Assembly (NCBI RefSeq): GCF_026130165.1
Contig: NZ_JAIHOM010000010.1
Span: forward strand, 1-64,000
Origin: Spirulina subsalsa FACHB-351
GTDB taxonomy: Bacteria; Cyanobacteriota; Cyanobacteriia; Cyanobacteriales; Spirulinaceae
DNA: 64,000 nucleotides
Direction: 5' to 3'
The position numbers were made by a program, and so were the translations under genes. Position 1 is the first letter of the stretch, and each line of letters opens with the position of its first letter. Positions 17,254-26,844 of the stretch are shown here, one piece after another. The notes beneath the pieces are model-generated. The model saw only the letters and a list, made by a program, of their open reading frames with translations. It was not told the DNA's origin and searched no databases.

Positions 17254-20200
17254 TTACCAAGGACTGCCAACGAGGGTGAAGGCACTCCAGTAGTAGGGAT
17301 GGGAGAAGTCTTGCTCGGGGGGGGTGTCGGGACTGGCGCTGAAGTCTTGGCGTATCATGGCGATTTGGGCTTGTCGGAGGGCTTCTGCTTTGACGGGGGC
17401 GGTGGTGAGGTGATGGTAGAAGGAGGACATGAGGGCGAGGGTGCCATCATCGCTGACGTACCAGAGACTGCCGAGGGCAGATTTGACTCCGGATGCGATC
17501 GCAAATCCAGCAAAACCTAATTCGGCTTCTGGGCTCCCCAAGGCGGTACGACAGGCACTCAGCACTAATAAATCAACGGGGGGATTGTTTAAGTTGAGTT
17601 CCCGCAGGCGATTGAGGGGGAGTCTTTGGTCCCAAAATTGAATGTAGGAGTTGCTGAAGTCCCCCGGTTGGAATTCGCCGTGAGTGGCAAGGTGTAGGAT
17701 GGGGTGGGGATTGTCAGCCCGTGCTTGTTGGAAGGAGGAGAGGGTAAATTGTTCGTTGAGGAAGGCAATACCCTGTTTAGTGTCTTGGGTAATGCGAGAA
17801 AGTTCTTTGGGAACGGCAGGTAAGGGGGTAGCTTGATCATTGAGGAAGGATGAGGCACCCATGGCTAGCACTTTTTGCGCTCTGAGGTCGTTATAACGCC
17901 CGTCGGTGAGGCTAAAACTGGGCATGAAGCCGATATTATATTTTTCGATCAGGAACTGTTCTCCGTCGTGTAGGGCGGCGAGGGGGAGCGATCGCAATCC
18001 AGCATCCAGAATAAAGGAAAGGTTGCTAATGCCCTCGGTTTCTAGGGCTTCTTCTAAGGGGGCTATTAGGACATTGTAGAGGTCTTGGGCGGGTTTGAGG
18101 TAACTGGTGCGGCGGGGATTGGTGACGCGGGCCCGATAGTCTTCGGCGAGGGCTAAGACTTGTTCGCGGGTGGCTTCTTCGAGTCGCCAGCGTTTCATGC
18201 CGCCGTTGGAGGTGACGATGATTAATTCTAGATGATCGTTGGGTTGAGCGCGATCGCCTTGACCCAGAAAACGATTCCCAGCCTTACGCGGGTATTCCCA
18301 TAACGCCACGTCTTCCTCTGCTGCCCCTTCCGGTTTAAAAAAGCCATAGACTAAAGCCGTTTTTACCCCCGTTAACCGTTCCGTTTCCCGTAATCTTGCT
18401 TGGGTTTCCTGTAACGTTAAACTAGGCGCATTTTCCAGCCCTAAATAAGACGTAAAACTATTAGAAAATTCCCCCTCTAACGCTTCTAACGCTTCACTAT
18501 CTACACTGATAGATTCTTGATGCCCCCCCTCATTTAAGCGCACTTCTTGTTTCGGCTTAACCTCAGCCTCTTCTGTCTGACTTTCTACCATTTTTTTCGT
18601 AGACTTAATGGCTTCAGGAGAAGGATTCGTCGCCACTTGAACCTCAGTCTCCGGCTCAGAATTGGGTTCAACTCCGGGGACTGAAATGATTTTTAAATTA
18701 TTATTTTCGTAGGTAAAGAAAAATGAGCGATTCGGAACAATTGTCACCTCTCCCGTCGTGATTGCCCCCATTGTCCCATTGACACTCCCATCCCCAATTT
18801 TAAAGGGAACTACACCTTCCCCACCATGAGCAATTCTAATCTGACCGCCATAGAATCCCCCTCCCGTTGCAATACTTGCTAACAAACCAGAAGCCGTTTC
18901 AAATGCTCCTGTCACCCGGAAAAATCGAGGAGTATTGATAGTAACATCACCGCCCCCCATTCTCCCTTGAGTATTGAGACTTTGGGCTTGAATATTGTCC
19001 GTCGCTCTTAGGCTAATATCTCCCCCCCAATACTCTTGAGCAGAGGTGTTTAACTGCCCGGTTTTAATTCCCCCTTGCAAGCTAGTTAAACGAATATCAC
19101 CGCCATAGTAACCCCCTTGGGTAGAGGTGTTAATATTACTCGTGGTAACATTACCGTATCCGGTGTAGAAATTAACAGTCCCACCGCCCCAGAAACCCCA
19201 AGTGGAACGGGTATCAATATTTCCGGTTTTAAGATCACCAAAATAAGTCCAAGCGTTAATATTACCCCCATCTCCCCAGTTAGACGAGGCGGTTAAATCC
19301 CCCACTTCAATGAAGCCATAATAACTATCTAAGTCAATATTTCCGGCTTGATATCCATATTCAGAACGGGTATTAATATTTCCCGTTACAATGTTATAAA
19401 AGGGAGTGATACTTACATTTCCCCCATCTCCCCACCAGGCCGATGTATTGATATTTCCCGTATAAATCGAAGCCCAATTACTATTTAATCTCACCTCACC
19501 GGATTGATTGCCATAGGTGGATTCTGTGGTAATATTTCCCGTCACAATTAATTCCTGTGCATCTAGGTTAATATTGCCCCCATCACCATCAAACGCTGAT
19601 GAATTGAGATGACCTGTTTTTATATCACCAGATGAGGTTCTTAAATTAAGATCCCCCCCATAGTACCCTCCTTGGGTAGAGGTGTTAATATTTCCCGTAG
19701 TAACATTACCAGATCCGGTGTAGAAATTGACATCTCCTCCACCCCACCAGCCCCAAGTGGAATGGGTATCGATATTTCCAGTATTAATCCAACCAAAATA
19801 AGTCCAAGCGTTAATATTACCCCCATCTCCCCAGTTAGATGAGGCCGTTAAATCTCCCACTTGAATAAAGCCATAATAACTATCTAAGTGAATATTTCCG
19901 GCTTGATATCCATATTCAGAACGAGTATTAATATTTCCCGTTACAATATTATAAAAGGGAGTAATACTCACATTTCCCCCATCTCCCCACCAGGCCGATG
20001 TATTGATATTTCCCGTATAAATTGAAGCCCCATCACTATTTAATGTAATCTGTCCTGCCTGATTGCCATAGGTAGATTCTGTCGTGAGATTTCCAGTAAC
20101 AATTAACTGTAGTGAATCTAGGCTAATATTTCCCCCATCTCCCTCCCAAGCAGAAGCCGTTAAGTTTCCGGTTTTAATCTCCCCTATCCAAGCAGTTAAA

Positions 20201-22725
20201 TTAATATTTCCGGCTTGATAGCCATATTCTGAACGGGTGTTAATATTCCCCGTTGTGATATCATAATATCCCGTGTATAAATTCACATTTCCACCACCCC
20301 AAAAGCCCCAAATTGAATGGGTATCGATATTTCCAGTATTAATCCAACCAAAATAAGTCCAAGCGTTAATATTACCCCCATCTCCCCAGTTAGACGAGGC
20401 CGTTAAATCCCCCACTTCAATAAAGCCATAATAACTATCTAAGTCAATATTTCCGGCTTGATATCCATATTCAGAACGAGTATTAATATTTCCCGTTACA
20501 ATGTTATAAAAGGGAGTAATACTCACATTTCCCCCATCTCCATTCTGGGATGATGTGTTAATATGTCCCGTATAAATTGACCCTTGAAAATTGCTTAAAT
20601 TAACCGTTCCTCCATCGCCAGATTGACGAGAATTTACTACAATATTACCTGTGCTAATAGTGGAACGAGCTTGAATGGATAAATTTCCGCCATCGCCATT
20701 GACAGAATAACTATTAATCCCATCATTGACATTGACTGATCCCGATAAACTGGATATCTGAATATCTCCGCCTTTGCCATGATAACTAGAGACATCAAAA
20801 GCCCCCCATGCCCCACCTCCGGTAATAGTAATATTATTGACGGCGTTGAGCAAAACATCCCCACCATCTCCCATAGACCCAGAGGAACTATAACTATAAG
20901 TATAAATTGAGCCGTTGATATTAATACCATTTTTAGAGTCAATATAAACCGCTCCCCCATCCTGATTATTTACCATGATTGAGGTATTAATTGAACCCGT
21001 GTTAATATTGCCCGCTAAACTATGATTAGGTTCGTATTGATTCGTCAGTAAAACGACTCCATTGGGGGCAGAAACTCGAATATTACCAGTCGTAATCGCG
21101 CCAGAAGTTAGGCCGGAATGGGTGGCAGTTGGAGCGTTGGCTGTTCCCCCGTTGCCCGGTGCGCCACCCCCAAATTGATTCCAGTTAATCCCTGCACGAA
21201 TGTCTAGGGTAGGGTACCAAGATCCGTCTATTTCTAAAGCTATGCCATTACTTAAAAAAACATTGGCTAAATTGGCAATGGTATCTACTCCATTAAAGGG
21301 ATTCCAATTATTGGGATTAATTGATTGGTCAGTAGTATCTACTCCGGTGATGTTAATATCTCCGGTGGTGACACTACCCCCAGCTAAAATATGTAGGGAG
21401 GCTCCGGTATAGTTACCGATGGAAACGTTACCTTGGGCGAAAATAATGGGATCGTCGGGACTGGCGAGATCGCCTATAGTGCCATCGAGTTGTTCAATGC
21501 GGAAATCTCCTCCGGTAAAATAGTGAGCGTCGCCGTTGACGGTGCTGCTGGAACGTAGGGTTAAATCTTGCCCTGCCCAGAGTCCACTGTGGGGATGGTT
21601 GAGGGCAGAAATGTTAATTTGTTGGTTGCCTTGAACTAATAAATTGCCACCGGCTTGGGCAATGAAGGGGGTGCTGGGACTATCTTGGATTAAAATGCGA
21701 TCGCCTGCTAATAAGGACAGATCCCCTAAACTGTACAGTTGGCTCTGGATTAAGGCTAAGTTTCTCTGGGCAGAAATCAGGGTGTTTCCGGCCTGACTTT
21801 GCTGCACCAAGACATCCCCTGTGCTGAGGGGGGTGTTACTGTGCCGGGGGGTGACTTCTCCGGTGGGAGTGGTGCTTAAACCTGTCTCAGGGGCCCCTGT
21901 GAGGAGACTGGGCAAGTCTAAGGGGGAAAAGGGAATAATTTGCCCTTGGGTGTCCCGAGGGGCTTCTATTTCGAGGCTGAGGAGGTGTCCGGGAAGGGAC
22001 AAACGAATGCGACTACTTTGGGGGACTGAGGCGATAATTAAATTGCCTGTGGGGGCGTTTAGCTCTCCTGTACTAATCACGGTTCCGGCTAAGAGGCCTA
22101 AATTGTGGCCGGGGGTGACGCTTAAATGGCCGGCGTTGATAATCCCTCCCGAGGAGGACAAGTCAAAGGCAAACTGGGAGGGGGTGCCGATGAGGGTTTG
22201 ATAGTCATTATCGCCCCAAGCGTTGAACCATTGATTCTCCCCAAATCCTATCCCGGTGGCGGTTGTGGCGAAAAAGTCGGCGGGAACGTTGAGTTGAGCA
22301 TGGGGGCCGAAAATAATCCCGGCTGGATTCATAAGGTAGAGGTTGGAGTTACCCCCACTGACTTGGATTAAGCCGTTAATATAGGAAGGATCTCCCCCCA
22401 CAATGCGACCGAGGATGTTGTCAATTTGGGGGTTAGAGAGAAAGTTAGCAATTTGCCCGGGGTTGAGTCCGAATTGTTGCAAACTGTGGAAGAGGTTGGC
22501 CCCGTCGCTGGATAAGCTGCCTCCGGTGATGTCAATGCGATCGCCATTTTCCAGAATAATCGTCCCGGTGCCATCGTTGGCGGGGATGATGGTTTGGGCG
22601 GCAAGGGGTGCAGCGTGGGAGACTAGAACTGTTCCCAAGGTGTAGCCAGCAATTTTGGCAGAAGGGCAAACCAACGCACTCACTCGACTCCAGATTGATT
22701 GAACTTGTCCCACAACCTTACTCAT
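17254..22725 (-). CDS. Two-partner-secretion exoprotein with C-terminal CHAT protease
   Basis: The 1823-aa protein has a long signal-like N-terminus (1-44). A TPS/filamentous haemagglutinin secretion domain follows (about 45-270), with motifs such as [21 protein letters not shown] Gly/Asn-rich beta-helical region (about 370-1310) follows, with units like [16 protein letters not shown] linker leads to a CHAT caspase-like domain (about 1490-1820) with catalytic H1682 in HLATHGEF and C1725 in [12 protein letters not shown] exoproteins cross the outer membrane through an FhaC/TpsB pore; no such gene is in this window. The CHAT dyad is intact, so an active protease that is exported or surface-tethered is possible. 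The middle contains 555-bp repeats. Confidence 0.93.
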   Translation of the reverse strand: MSKVVGQVQSIWSRVSALVCPSAKIAGYTLGTVLVSHAAPLAAQTIIPANDGTGTIILENGDRIDITGGSLSSDGANLFHSLQQFGLNPGQIANFLSNPQIDNILGRIVGGDPSYINGLIQVSGGNSNLYLMNPAGIIFGPHAQLNVPADFFATTATGIGFGENQWFNAWGDNDYQTLIGTPSQFAFDLSSSGGIINAGHLSVTPGHNLGLLAGTVISTGELNAPTGNLIIASVPQSSRIRLSLPGHLLSLEIEAPRDTQGQIIPFSPLDLPSLLTGAPETGLSTTPTGEVTPRHSNTPLSTGDVLVQQSQAGNTLISAQRNLALIQSQLYSLGDLSLLAGDRILIQDSPSTPFIAQAGGNLLVQGNQQINISALNHPHSGLWAGQDLTLRSSSTVNGDAHYFTGGDFRIEQLDGTIGDLASPDDPIIFAQGNVSIGNYTGASLHILAGGSVTTGDINITGVDTTDQSINPNNWNPFNGVDTIANLANVFLSNGIALEIDGSWYPTLDIRAGINWNQFGGGAPGNGGTANAPTATHSGLTSGAITTGNIRVSAPNGVVLLTNQYEPNHSLAGNINTGSINTSIMVNNQDGGAVYIDSKNGININGSIYTYSYSSSGSMGDGGDVLLNAVNNITITGGGAWGAFDVSSYHGKGGDIQISSLSGSVNVNDGINSYSVNGDGGNLSIQARSTISTGNIVVNSRQSGDGGTVNLSNFQGSIYTGHINTSSQNGDGGNVSITPFYNIVTGNINTRSEYGYQAGNIDLDSYYGFIEVGDLTASSNWGDGGNINAWTYFGWINTGNIDTHSIWGFWGGGNVNLYTGYYDITTGNINTRSEYGYQAGNINLTAWIGEIKTGNLTASAWEGDGGNISLDSLQLIVTGNLTTESTYGNQAGQITLNSDGASIYTGNINTSAWWGDGGNVSITPFYNIVTGNINTRSEYGYQAGNIHLDSYYGFIQVGDLTASSNWGDGGNINAWTYFGWINTGNIDTHSTWGWWGGGDVNFYTGSGNVTTGNINTSTQGGYYGGDLNLRTSSGDIKTGHLNSSAFDGDGGNINLDAQELIVTGNITTESTYGNQSGEVRLNSNWASIYTGNINTSAWWGDGGNVSITPFYNIVTGNINTRSEYGYQAGNIDLDSYYGFIEVGDLTASSNWGDGGNINAWTYFGDLKTGNIDTRSTWGFWGGGTVNFYTGYGNVTTSNINTSTQGGYYGGDIRLTSLQGGIKTGQLNTSAQEYWGGDISLRATDNIQAQSLNTQGRMGGGDVTINTPRFFRVTGAFETASGLLASIATGGGFYGGQIRIAHGGEGVVPFKIGDGSVNGTMGAITTGEVTIVPNRSFFFTYENNNLKIISVPGVEPNSEPETEVQVATNPSPEAIKSTKKMVESQTEEAEVKPKQEVRLNEGGHQESISVDSEALEALEGEFSNSFTSYLGLENAPSLTLQETQARLRETERLTGVKTALVYGFFKPEGAAEEDVALWEYPRKAGNRFLGQGDRAQPNDHLELIIVTSNGGMKRWRLEEATREQVLALAEDYRARVTNPRRTSYLKPAQDLYNVLIAPLEEALETEGISNLSFILDAGLRSLPLAALHDGEQFLIEKYNIGFMPSFSLTDGRYNDLRAQKVLAMGASSFLNDQATPLPAVPKELSRITQDTKQGIAFLNEQFTLSSFQQARADNPHPILHLATHGEFQPGDFSNSYIQFWDQRLPLNRLRELNLNNPPVDLLVLSACRTALGSPEAELGFAGFAIASGVKSALGSLWYVSDDGTLALMSSFYHHLTTAPVKAEALRQAQIAMIRQDFSASPDTPPEQDFSHPYYWSAFTLVGSPW
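18970..20566 (-). repeat. Higher-order 555-bp repeat within the TPS-CHAT gene
   Basis: Three copies of a 185-codon supra-unit lie in the beta-helix region. A marker segment (AAAAGGGAGT near 19398, 19953 and 20508) recurs at exactly 555 bases. Each unit begins near [20 protein letters not shown] and includes [14 protein letters not shown] and TESTYGNQ. The copies are near-identical in DNA, with the last one partial. The pattern implies recent in-frame duplication or recombination. Confidence 0.88.
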
Positions 22726-23169
22726 CTCTTACCATCCCGTGAGTTATAAAAACCACTCAGTTATGACATAATAATTCCCTATTATTTGATGCGACCCTAA
22801 ACTGATAAACTTCACCTTTTATGGAAAACCTTTGAAGTGAGGATCTAATAACCCCTAATTTCATGATGGCATAGTTTCACATAATGGAATGTATAGACTT
22901 GATGAAGTTGTTAAAAATCGGCAAAATCACTTATTCCAAAGATAAAAACGAACTCATTTACTCTCTAGCCAAAGCAGAGAAAATCTCCAGTCTGCCCTAG
23001 ATTTTTTCTCTGCTTAAAGCTTATTAATTGGGGCAAAATTACCCTAAAATCATGAATTCCATTCGGTCAAGGACTCCAAAAATAAATAAAAAGTTCCTGA
23101 CTTTTTTAAATCTTCCTACATGGAACTCTATAATCATTAATAAATATTCCGAAAGTCGCCGAAACCGCT
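22726..23169. promoter_or_regulatory. Divergent spacer between TPS-CHAT and dus genes
   Basis: About 440 bases, AT-rich and without a gene. The clearest structure is a hairpin with 12-base perfect arms (AAGCAGAGAAAA at 22972-22983; TTTTCTCTGCTT at 23004-23015), and TCT/AGA can extend it inward. It lies in the dus leader orientation and could be an attenuator or terminator. Promoter hexamers could not be chosen with confidence. Confidence 0.5.
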
Positions 23170-24168
23170 ATGTTATCCCTATCCCCCACCCTACAGACCA
23201 AACTCTCCACCCCCCTCACCATCGGCACCGTGCAGGTCAACAGTCGGGTGTTACAGTCTCCCCTATCCGGTGTCACCGATTTAGTATTTCGCCGCTTAGT
23301 CCGACGTTATGCCCCCAGTTCCATGCTTTATACTGAAATGGTACAAGCTTCGGAAATTCATCATTTGCAAGAACTTCCCCGGGTGATGGAAGTGGATCCC
23401 CAAGAACATCCCATTAGTATTCAACTCTTTGATTGTCGCCCTGATTTTATGGCCGAAGCTGCACGGAAGGCTGTGGCTCAAGGAGCGGATACCATTGATA
23501 TTAATATGGGCTGTCCTGTTAATAAAATTACCAAAAAAGGGGGCGGTTCTTCTCTCCTTCGTCAGCCAGAAGTAGCGGCAGAAATTGTTAAAACAGTAGT
23601 TGAAGCTGTGCCGATTCCTGTTACTGTAAAAACCCGCATTGGTTGGGATGATCAAGAAATTAATATTCTCGATTTTGCCCGACGTTTAGAAGATGCCGGA
23701 GCGCAAATGTTAACCCTTCATGGGCGGACTCGCGCTCAAGGATATACGGGACAAGCACGTTGGGAATGGATTGCTAAGGTGAAGGAAATTCTCTCTATTC
23801 CGGTGATTGCTAATGGGGATATTTTCTCGGTAGAAAGTGCCGTCCGTTGTTTGATGGAAACAGGGGCGGATGGGGTAATGTGTTCTCGCGGAACGTTGGG
23901 TTATCCGTTTTTGGTGGGAGAAATTGACTACTTTTTGAAAACGGGGCAGTTGTTACCCCAACCCTCTTTAGATGAGCGGTTACAATGTGCGAAAGAGCAT
24001 TTACAAGGGTTGTGGGAGTATAAGGGACAACGGGGAATTTATCAGTCTCGGAAACATATGACGTGGTATGTGAAGGGGTTTCCCGGTGCGGGGGAATTGC
24101 GGGATCAGTTGTCGCGGATTACGTCGGTTGAGGAGGGTTATTTTTTATTAGATAGTGTCTTGATTTAA
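23170..24168 (+). CDS. dus: tRNA-dihydrouridine synthase
   Basis: The 332-aa FMN enzyme reduces uridine to dihydrouridine in tRNA. The N-terminal motif is VLQSPLSGVTDLVFRRLVRR, the catalytic Cys lies in INMGCPVNK, and phosphate/FMN contacts include TVKTRIGW, LTLHGRTRAQGYTG and PVIANGDI. The length fits DusB-like cyanobacterial enzymes. The start at 23170 gives the expected short N-terminal extension. It appears monocistronic and is followed by a palindromic repeat and a terminator-like hairpin. Confidence 0.92.
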   Translation: MLSLSPTLQTKLSTPLTIGTVQVNSRVLQSPLSGVTDLVFRRLVRRYAPSSMLYTEMVQASEIHHLQELPRVMEVDPQEHPISIQLFDCRPDFMAEAARKAVAQGADTIDINMGCPVNKITKKGGGSSLLRQPEVAAEIVKTVVEAVPIPVTVKTRIGWDDQEINILDFARRLEDAGAQMLTLHGRTRAQGYTGQARWEWIAKVKEILSIPVIANGDIFSVESAVRCLMETGADGVMCSRGTLGYPFLVGEIDYFLKTGQLLPQPSLDERLQCAKEHLQGLWEYKGQRGIYQSRKHMTWYVKGFPGAGELRDQLSRITSVEEGYFLLDSVLI

Positions 24169-24180
24169 GCCTTATTATTC

Positions 24181-24276
24181 GTAGGTTGGGTGCAGCGCTA
24201 GCGTAACCCAACATTGGGGTTGGGGATACACTAGGATGGGGAAATGTTGGGTTGCACTTCGTTCCACCCAACCTAC
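24181..24276. repeat. Nested palindromic repeat (GTAGGTTGGGTG element)
   Basis: The outer arms GTAGGTTGGGTG (24181-24192) and CACCCAACCTAC (24265-24276) are a perfect 12-base inverted repeat. An inner pair AACCCAACATT (24205-24215) and AATGTTGGGTT (24243-24253) is a perfect 11-base repeat. This 96-base element has no coding content and resembles widely dispersed MITE/REP-like palindromes of cyanobacteria. Confidence 0.8.
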
Positions 24277-24298
24277 TTTAACTGTTCCCTGAACTAAT

Positions 24299-24331
24299 AC
24301 CCCCAGATCAATGCAGAGACGATCTGGGGGT
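24299..24331. terminator. Hairpin between dus and rpsU
   Basis: ACCCCCAGATC and GATCTGGGGGT form a perfect 11-base stem with a loop of about 10 bases, between the converging 3' ends of dus and rpsU. The plus side is followed by a moderately T-rich stretch (TAGTTATTTTATAC). It can serve as a shared terminator. Confidence 0.65.
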
Positions 24332-24356
24332 GCTAGTTATTTTATACTACTTCAGT

Positions 24357-24536
24357 TTAGCTAAAACGTTTTTTCCGACGCCGTGCGATCGCCTTGCGTT
24401 TGCGCTTTTCTTGGGGGGTTTCAAAGTGGCGTAAACGCTTCATATCGGCGAAGATTCCCGCTTTTGATACTTCCCGTCTGAATCGTCTGAGTGCAGATTC
24501 AATACCTTCATTTTCGCCAACGGTTACTTGCGTCAT
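24357..24536 (-). CDS. rpsU: 30S ribosomal protein S21
   Basis: The 59-aa product reads [19 protein letters not shown] at its start, continues with [20 protein letters not shown], and ends in the basic tail [16 protein letters not shown]. This is a full-length bS21, which binds near the 3' end of 16S rRNA in the small subunit. It lies downstream of an RNA-binding protein gene on the same strand. That rbp-rpsU order is known from Anabaena, where both respond to cold. Upstream purines AGGAGGAAACTG-like sequence supports the start. Confidence 0.95.
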   Translation of the reverse strand: MTQVTVGENEGIESALRRFRREVSKAGIFADMKRLRHFETPQEKRKRKAIARRRKKRFS

Positions 24537-24700
24537 TCAGTTTCCTCCTAAAGGTTAGTTTGTTCACAATTATGGAATTAACCGGATTGAATCAACCGGA
24601 TTGAATTAATCGGCTGGTGTAAATCAACAAAATAGACAGATCAAGACACCCCATGCTCTTATTTGGCAGGGATGTTGAAATGCCTTTTTTCATCATAACA

Positions 24701-24749
24701 CTAGAAGTTGAAAAACCAAACCGCATTAAGCGGGTTTTTCAACTTCTAG
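24701..24749. terminator. Perfect 17-bp hairpin between rbp and rpsU
   Basis: CTAGAAGTTGAAAAACC (24701-24717) and GGTTTTTCAACTTCTAG (24733-24749) are fully complementary, with a further CCGC/GCGG pairing inside the loop region. It lies 11 bases after the rbp stop and about 165 bases before rpsU on the minus strand. There is no U-run immediately after it, so it may be an attenuating or processing hairpin rather than a simple terminator. Confidence 0.6.
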
Positions 24750-24759
24750 TAGACCCAAA

Positions 24760-25035
24760 TTAATTTCTGCGGCCGCCACCTCCCGACCCACCATCCCGGG
24801 GTCTTGCTTTATTCACTTTCAGAGAACGTCCCAGCCACTCTGCACCGTCTAACTCTTGAATCGCTGCATCTTCTTCCTCGTCACTGGACATTTCCACAAA
24901 ACCAAAACCACGAGGGCGACCGGATTCACGGTCTGTGGGGAGATAAACCCGCCTAACGGTACCGTACTCCGCAAAGACTTCTGATAGGTCGTCTTGGGTG
25001 ACGTTATAGGCGAGGTTGCCCACATAAATCGACAT
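24760..25035 (-). CDS. RRM-type RNA-binding protein (cyanobacterial Rbp)
   Basis: The 91-aa protein has one RNA-recognition motif: RNP2 is IYVGNLAY (residues 3-10) and RNP1 is RGFGFVEM. A short Gly/Arg-rich tail follows (RDGGSGGGGRRN). Cyanobacterial Rbp proteins of this size bind RNA, and several are induced by cold and affect mRNA localisation or stability. The start is the ATG of MSIYVGN at 25035, preceded by GGAGA. An upstream in-frame start at 25059 is rejected because it adds residues not typical of the family. Confidence 0.94.
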   Translation of the reverse strand: MSIYVGNLAYNVTQDDLSEVFAEYGTVRRVYLPTDRESGRPRGFGFVEMSSDEEEDAAIQELDGAEWLGRSLKVNKARPRDGGSGGGGRRN

Positions 25036-25357
25036 AATGTATCTCCAAAGCCAATGCAAAACTAAAAATAGAGCAGTTGAGATTCGGAGATCGGCCTGCT
25101 AATCTGTACCAATGAACGATGAACTAACATCAATGAACAATGAATCAACAAACGATTTAATCCGAACTTACACATACTCACTCCCGTAGTTTAACATAGA
25201 AACACGGAAAGGGTATCATTTCTGCCAGCAATTGCAATGATTGCTATGGCAGGGATTTCAGCCCCCCTTGTCTTGAAACATCTACTGTGGAATGGAGTCT
25301 TTGTTCCGGATCTCCCCTCGGGAAATCAATCAGTTGTTAAGAATAGTCTCAATTGCT
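25036..25357. promoter_or_regulatory. Divergent leader region of rbp and exported protein gene
   Basis: No gene is seen in this ~320-base spacer. It holds direct repeats with CAATGAAC (about 25110-25140), consistent with a long rbp 5' leader, and a hairpin CTGCCA..GCAAT..ATTGC..TGGCAG (about 25225-25255). rbp genes in other cyanobacteria have long regulated leaders, so cold control is plausible but not shown. Confidence 0.4.
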
Positions 25358-25720
25358 ATGTATAAGAATTTTCGACACCGGAATTTTTGGCCATCTATGT
25401 TAAGTCTCGGGGTTTTCCTGAGTTTCTTAGGGGGAGCGACTTCTCCCCTGTTGGCCCAAACTAACCATAATCCCAGTCGGGAGGGGTTTCAAAATAATGA
25501 GGTGAATTCTCTTTTCGGCAATACAGAGGGGTTGAACCCCTTTGATTTAATCCACCGGGCAACAATGGGCAATGGGCGTTCTCTGGGTGATTTTCGCCGA
25601 GACAGCAACCGTCAGTTAAACCGGGCGAGTGAGGAGTTTCGCCGTCTTCAGTTGGAACGGATGCAGCAATTACAGCAACCTACTGAGTCGGAAGCTTTGA
25701 CCACTCCTGACGAGGAGTAG
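25358..25720 (+). CDS. Hypothetical exported protein
   Basis: I do not recognise a family. From the ATG at 25358 the 120-aa product has a positively charged start (MYKNFRHRNF), a hydrophobic core (MLSLGVFLSFLGGATSPLL) and a likely signal-peptidase site at LLAQ, then a polar region of about 80 residues. The mature part is Asn/Gln/Arg-rich with a predicted C-terminal helix (ASEEFRRLQLERMQQLQQ). An upstream in-frame ATG at 25292 would bury the signal peptide. It converges with bcp across a perfect palindrome. Confidence 0.55.
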   Translation: MYKNFRHRNFWPSMLSLGVFLSFLGGATSPLLAQTNHNPSREGFQNNEVNSLFGNTEGLNPFDLIHRATMGNGRSLGDFRRDSNRQLNRASEEFRRLQLERMQQLQQPTESEALTTPDEE

Positions 25721-25730
25721 AGTCAGTTAC

Positions 25731-25766
25731 TATCAATTATCAAAGTTTAAACTTTGATAATTGATA
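25731..25766. terminator. 36-bp perfect palindrome between converging genes
   Basis: TATCAATTATCAAAGTTT is followed directly by its exact reverse complement AAACTTTGATAATTGATA, with no loop bases. It sits 10 bases after one gene and 8 bases before the end of the converging bcp. A bidirectional terminator is the simplest role; TATCAATTATC units also occur in the strain's dispersed repeats. Confidence 0.65.
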
Positions 25767-25774
25767 ATAAATTT

Positions 25775-26209
25775 CTAGCCGACAACTTTCAAGATATCTT
25801 GGGCATGGGTAGAGGTTTGCACGGACGCATCGACATGGGTAATATTGCCTTCCCCATCGATAATGTAGGTGACACGCTTGGCATAGCCGCCTCCTTCCAC
25901 ATCGTAGGCTTTGCTGATGGTGCCATCCACATCGGTTAAGAGGGTAAAGGGAAGACCATATTTTTCTTTAAAGGCTTTGTGGGAGGCTTCATCATCCATG
26001 CTCACCCCTAAAACTACCATGTCTTTCCCTTGATACTCTTCGTAATTATCCCGGAAGCTTTGGGCCTGTTTGGTGCAACCGGGGGTGTCGTCTTTGGGGT
26101 AAAAATACAGGACGACGACTTTTCCGGCAAAGTCAGAGAGGGAAACGGTGTTTCCTTGGTCGTCTTTGGTGGTAAAGGTGGGCGCTTTGGTACCGACTGC
26201 TAAAGCCAT
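25775..26209 (-). CDS. bcp: Peroxiredoxin Bcp/PrxQ, single-cysteine form
   Basis: The 144-aa thiol peroxidase has a thioredoxin fold. The peroxidatic C45 lies in DTPGCTKQAQSFRD, preceded by VVLYFYPKD. Classical PrxQ has a resolving Cys five residues later (CTxExCxFRD); here that position is Ser and C45 is the only cysteine. It should therefore work as a 1-Cys Bcp, resolved by an external thiol. It detoxifies hydrogen and organic peroxides in the cytosol. The gene is divergent from the next gene across a very short spacer. Confidence 0.93.
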   Translation of the reverse strand: MALAVGTKAPTFTTKDDQGNTVSLSDFAGKVVVLYFYPKDDTPGCTKQAQSFRDNYEEYQGKDMVVLGVSMDDEASHKAFKEKYGLPFTLLTDVDGTISKAYDVEGGGYAKRVTYIIDGEGNITHVDASVQTSTHAQDILKVVG

Positions 26210-26334
26210 AATGAGAAAGTTCCTTGCTCAAAATCAACGAATGTCCTCATAAATTTTACAATGATTTACAGAGCCTCGGAGTGGGGGAGAAATATCTCCC
26301 ACTTCCGATAGAGCCACTGTTTATTAATGAATCT

Positions 26335-26751
26335 ATGACTATTAGCACGCCTAAAACTCAAGGGAATTCTGGGAAAATTCACTATGGAGAACGCACCATC
26401 GAACGGGCAGAACGGGCTTTATTTTGTTCGCCGTTTTTGTTACTTTTGTTGGCGACCATGCGGGTGCAAAGTGTGGCATTAGGGGCGATCGCCGGACAAA
26501 GGGGAGTACAACAAGGGTATACCCGCTCCCCTGTCTTGGAAAGAAGGGCTGAAAGTCAGTTAGACTGGCTGATTAAGGTAGGAGTTTTACGGCGAGAAGT
26601 AGACGGTCAGGGGATTACCGATAGTTTTCGCCTCACGCCCTTGGGTCGTCAAATTGTAGACCACTGGCAAAAGCAAGGGGAATTTCCTCCGCCGACTCTG
26701 AGGCAACGGGTTTTAAATGCGATCGCCCGGTGGTTGAGTGGGTCTTTCTAA
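26335..26751 (+). CDS. Cyanobacterial conserved protein (Npun_F0494-like)
   Basis: The product from the ATG at 26335 is 138 aa. It contains GERTIERAERALFCSPFLLL, then ATMRVQSVALGAIAGQ and a winged-helix-like C-terminal part (WLIKVGVLRREVDG..DSFRLTPLGRQIVDHW). I recognise it as resembling the cyanobacterial family labelled Npun_F0494, whose role is unknown. The C-terminal part looks like a small DNA-binding winged helix, which is inference. An upstream in-frame ATG at 26224 adds 37 unrelated residues and overlaps the bcp promoter, so I prefer the shorter form. Confidence 0.6.
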   Translation: MTISTPKTQGNSGKIHYGERTIERAERALFCSPFLLLLLATMRVQSVALGAIAGQRGVQQGYTRSPVLERRAESQLDWLIKVGVLRREVDGQGITDSFRLTPLGRQIVDHWQKQGEFPPPTLRQRVLNAIARWLSGSF

Positions 26752-26844
26752 GATTCCCGGTTTCTCAGGGAGATCACGGGCATAATGGAATAAGCACCAA
26801 TTGACTCCTGCTCGTTCCTTGACCTCTACCCCTAATTGTTGCCC

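Noticed and set aside
18970-20566. Regular repeats considered as a CRISPR array
   Set aside because: The 555-bp period lies within one long open frame of beta-helix protein; there are no short repeats with unique spacers and no cas genes.
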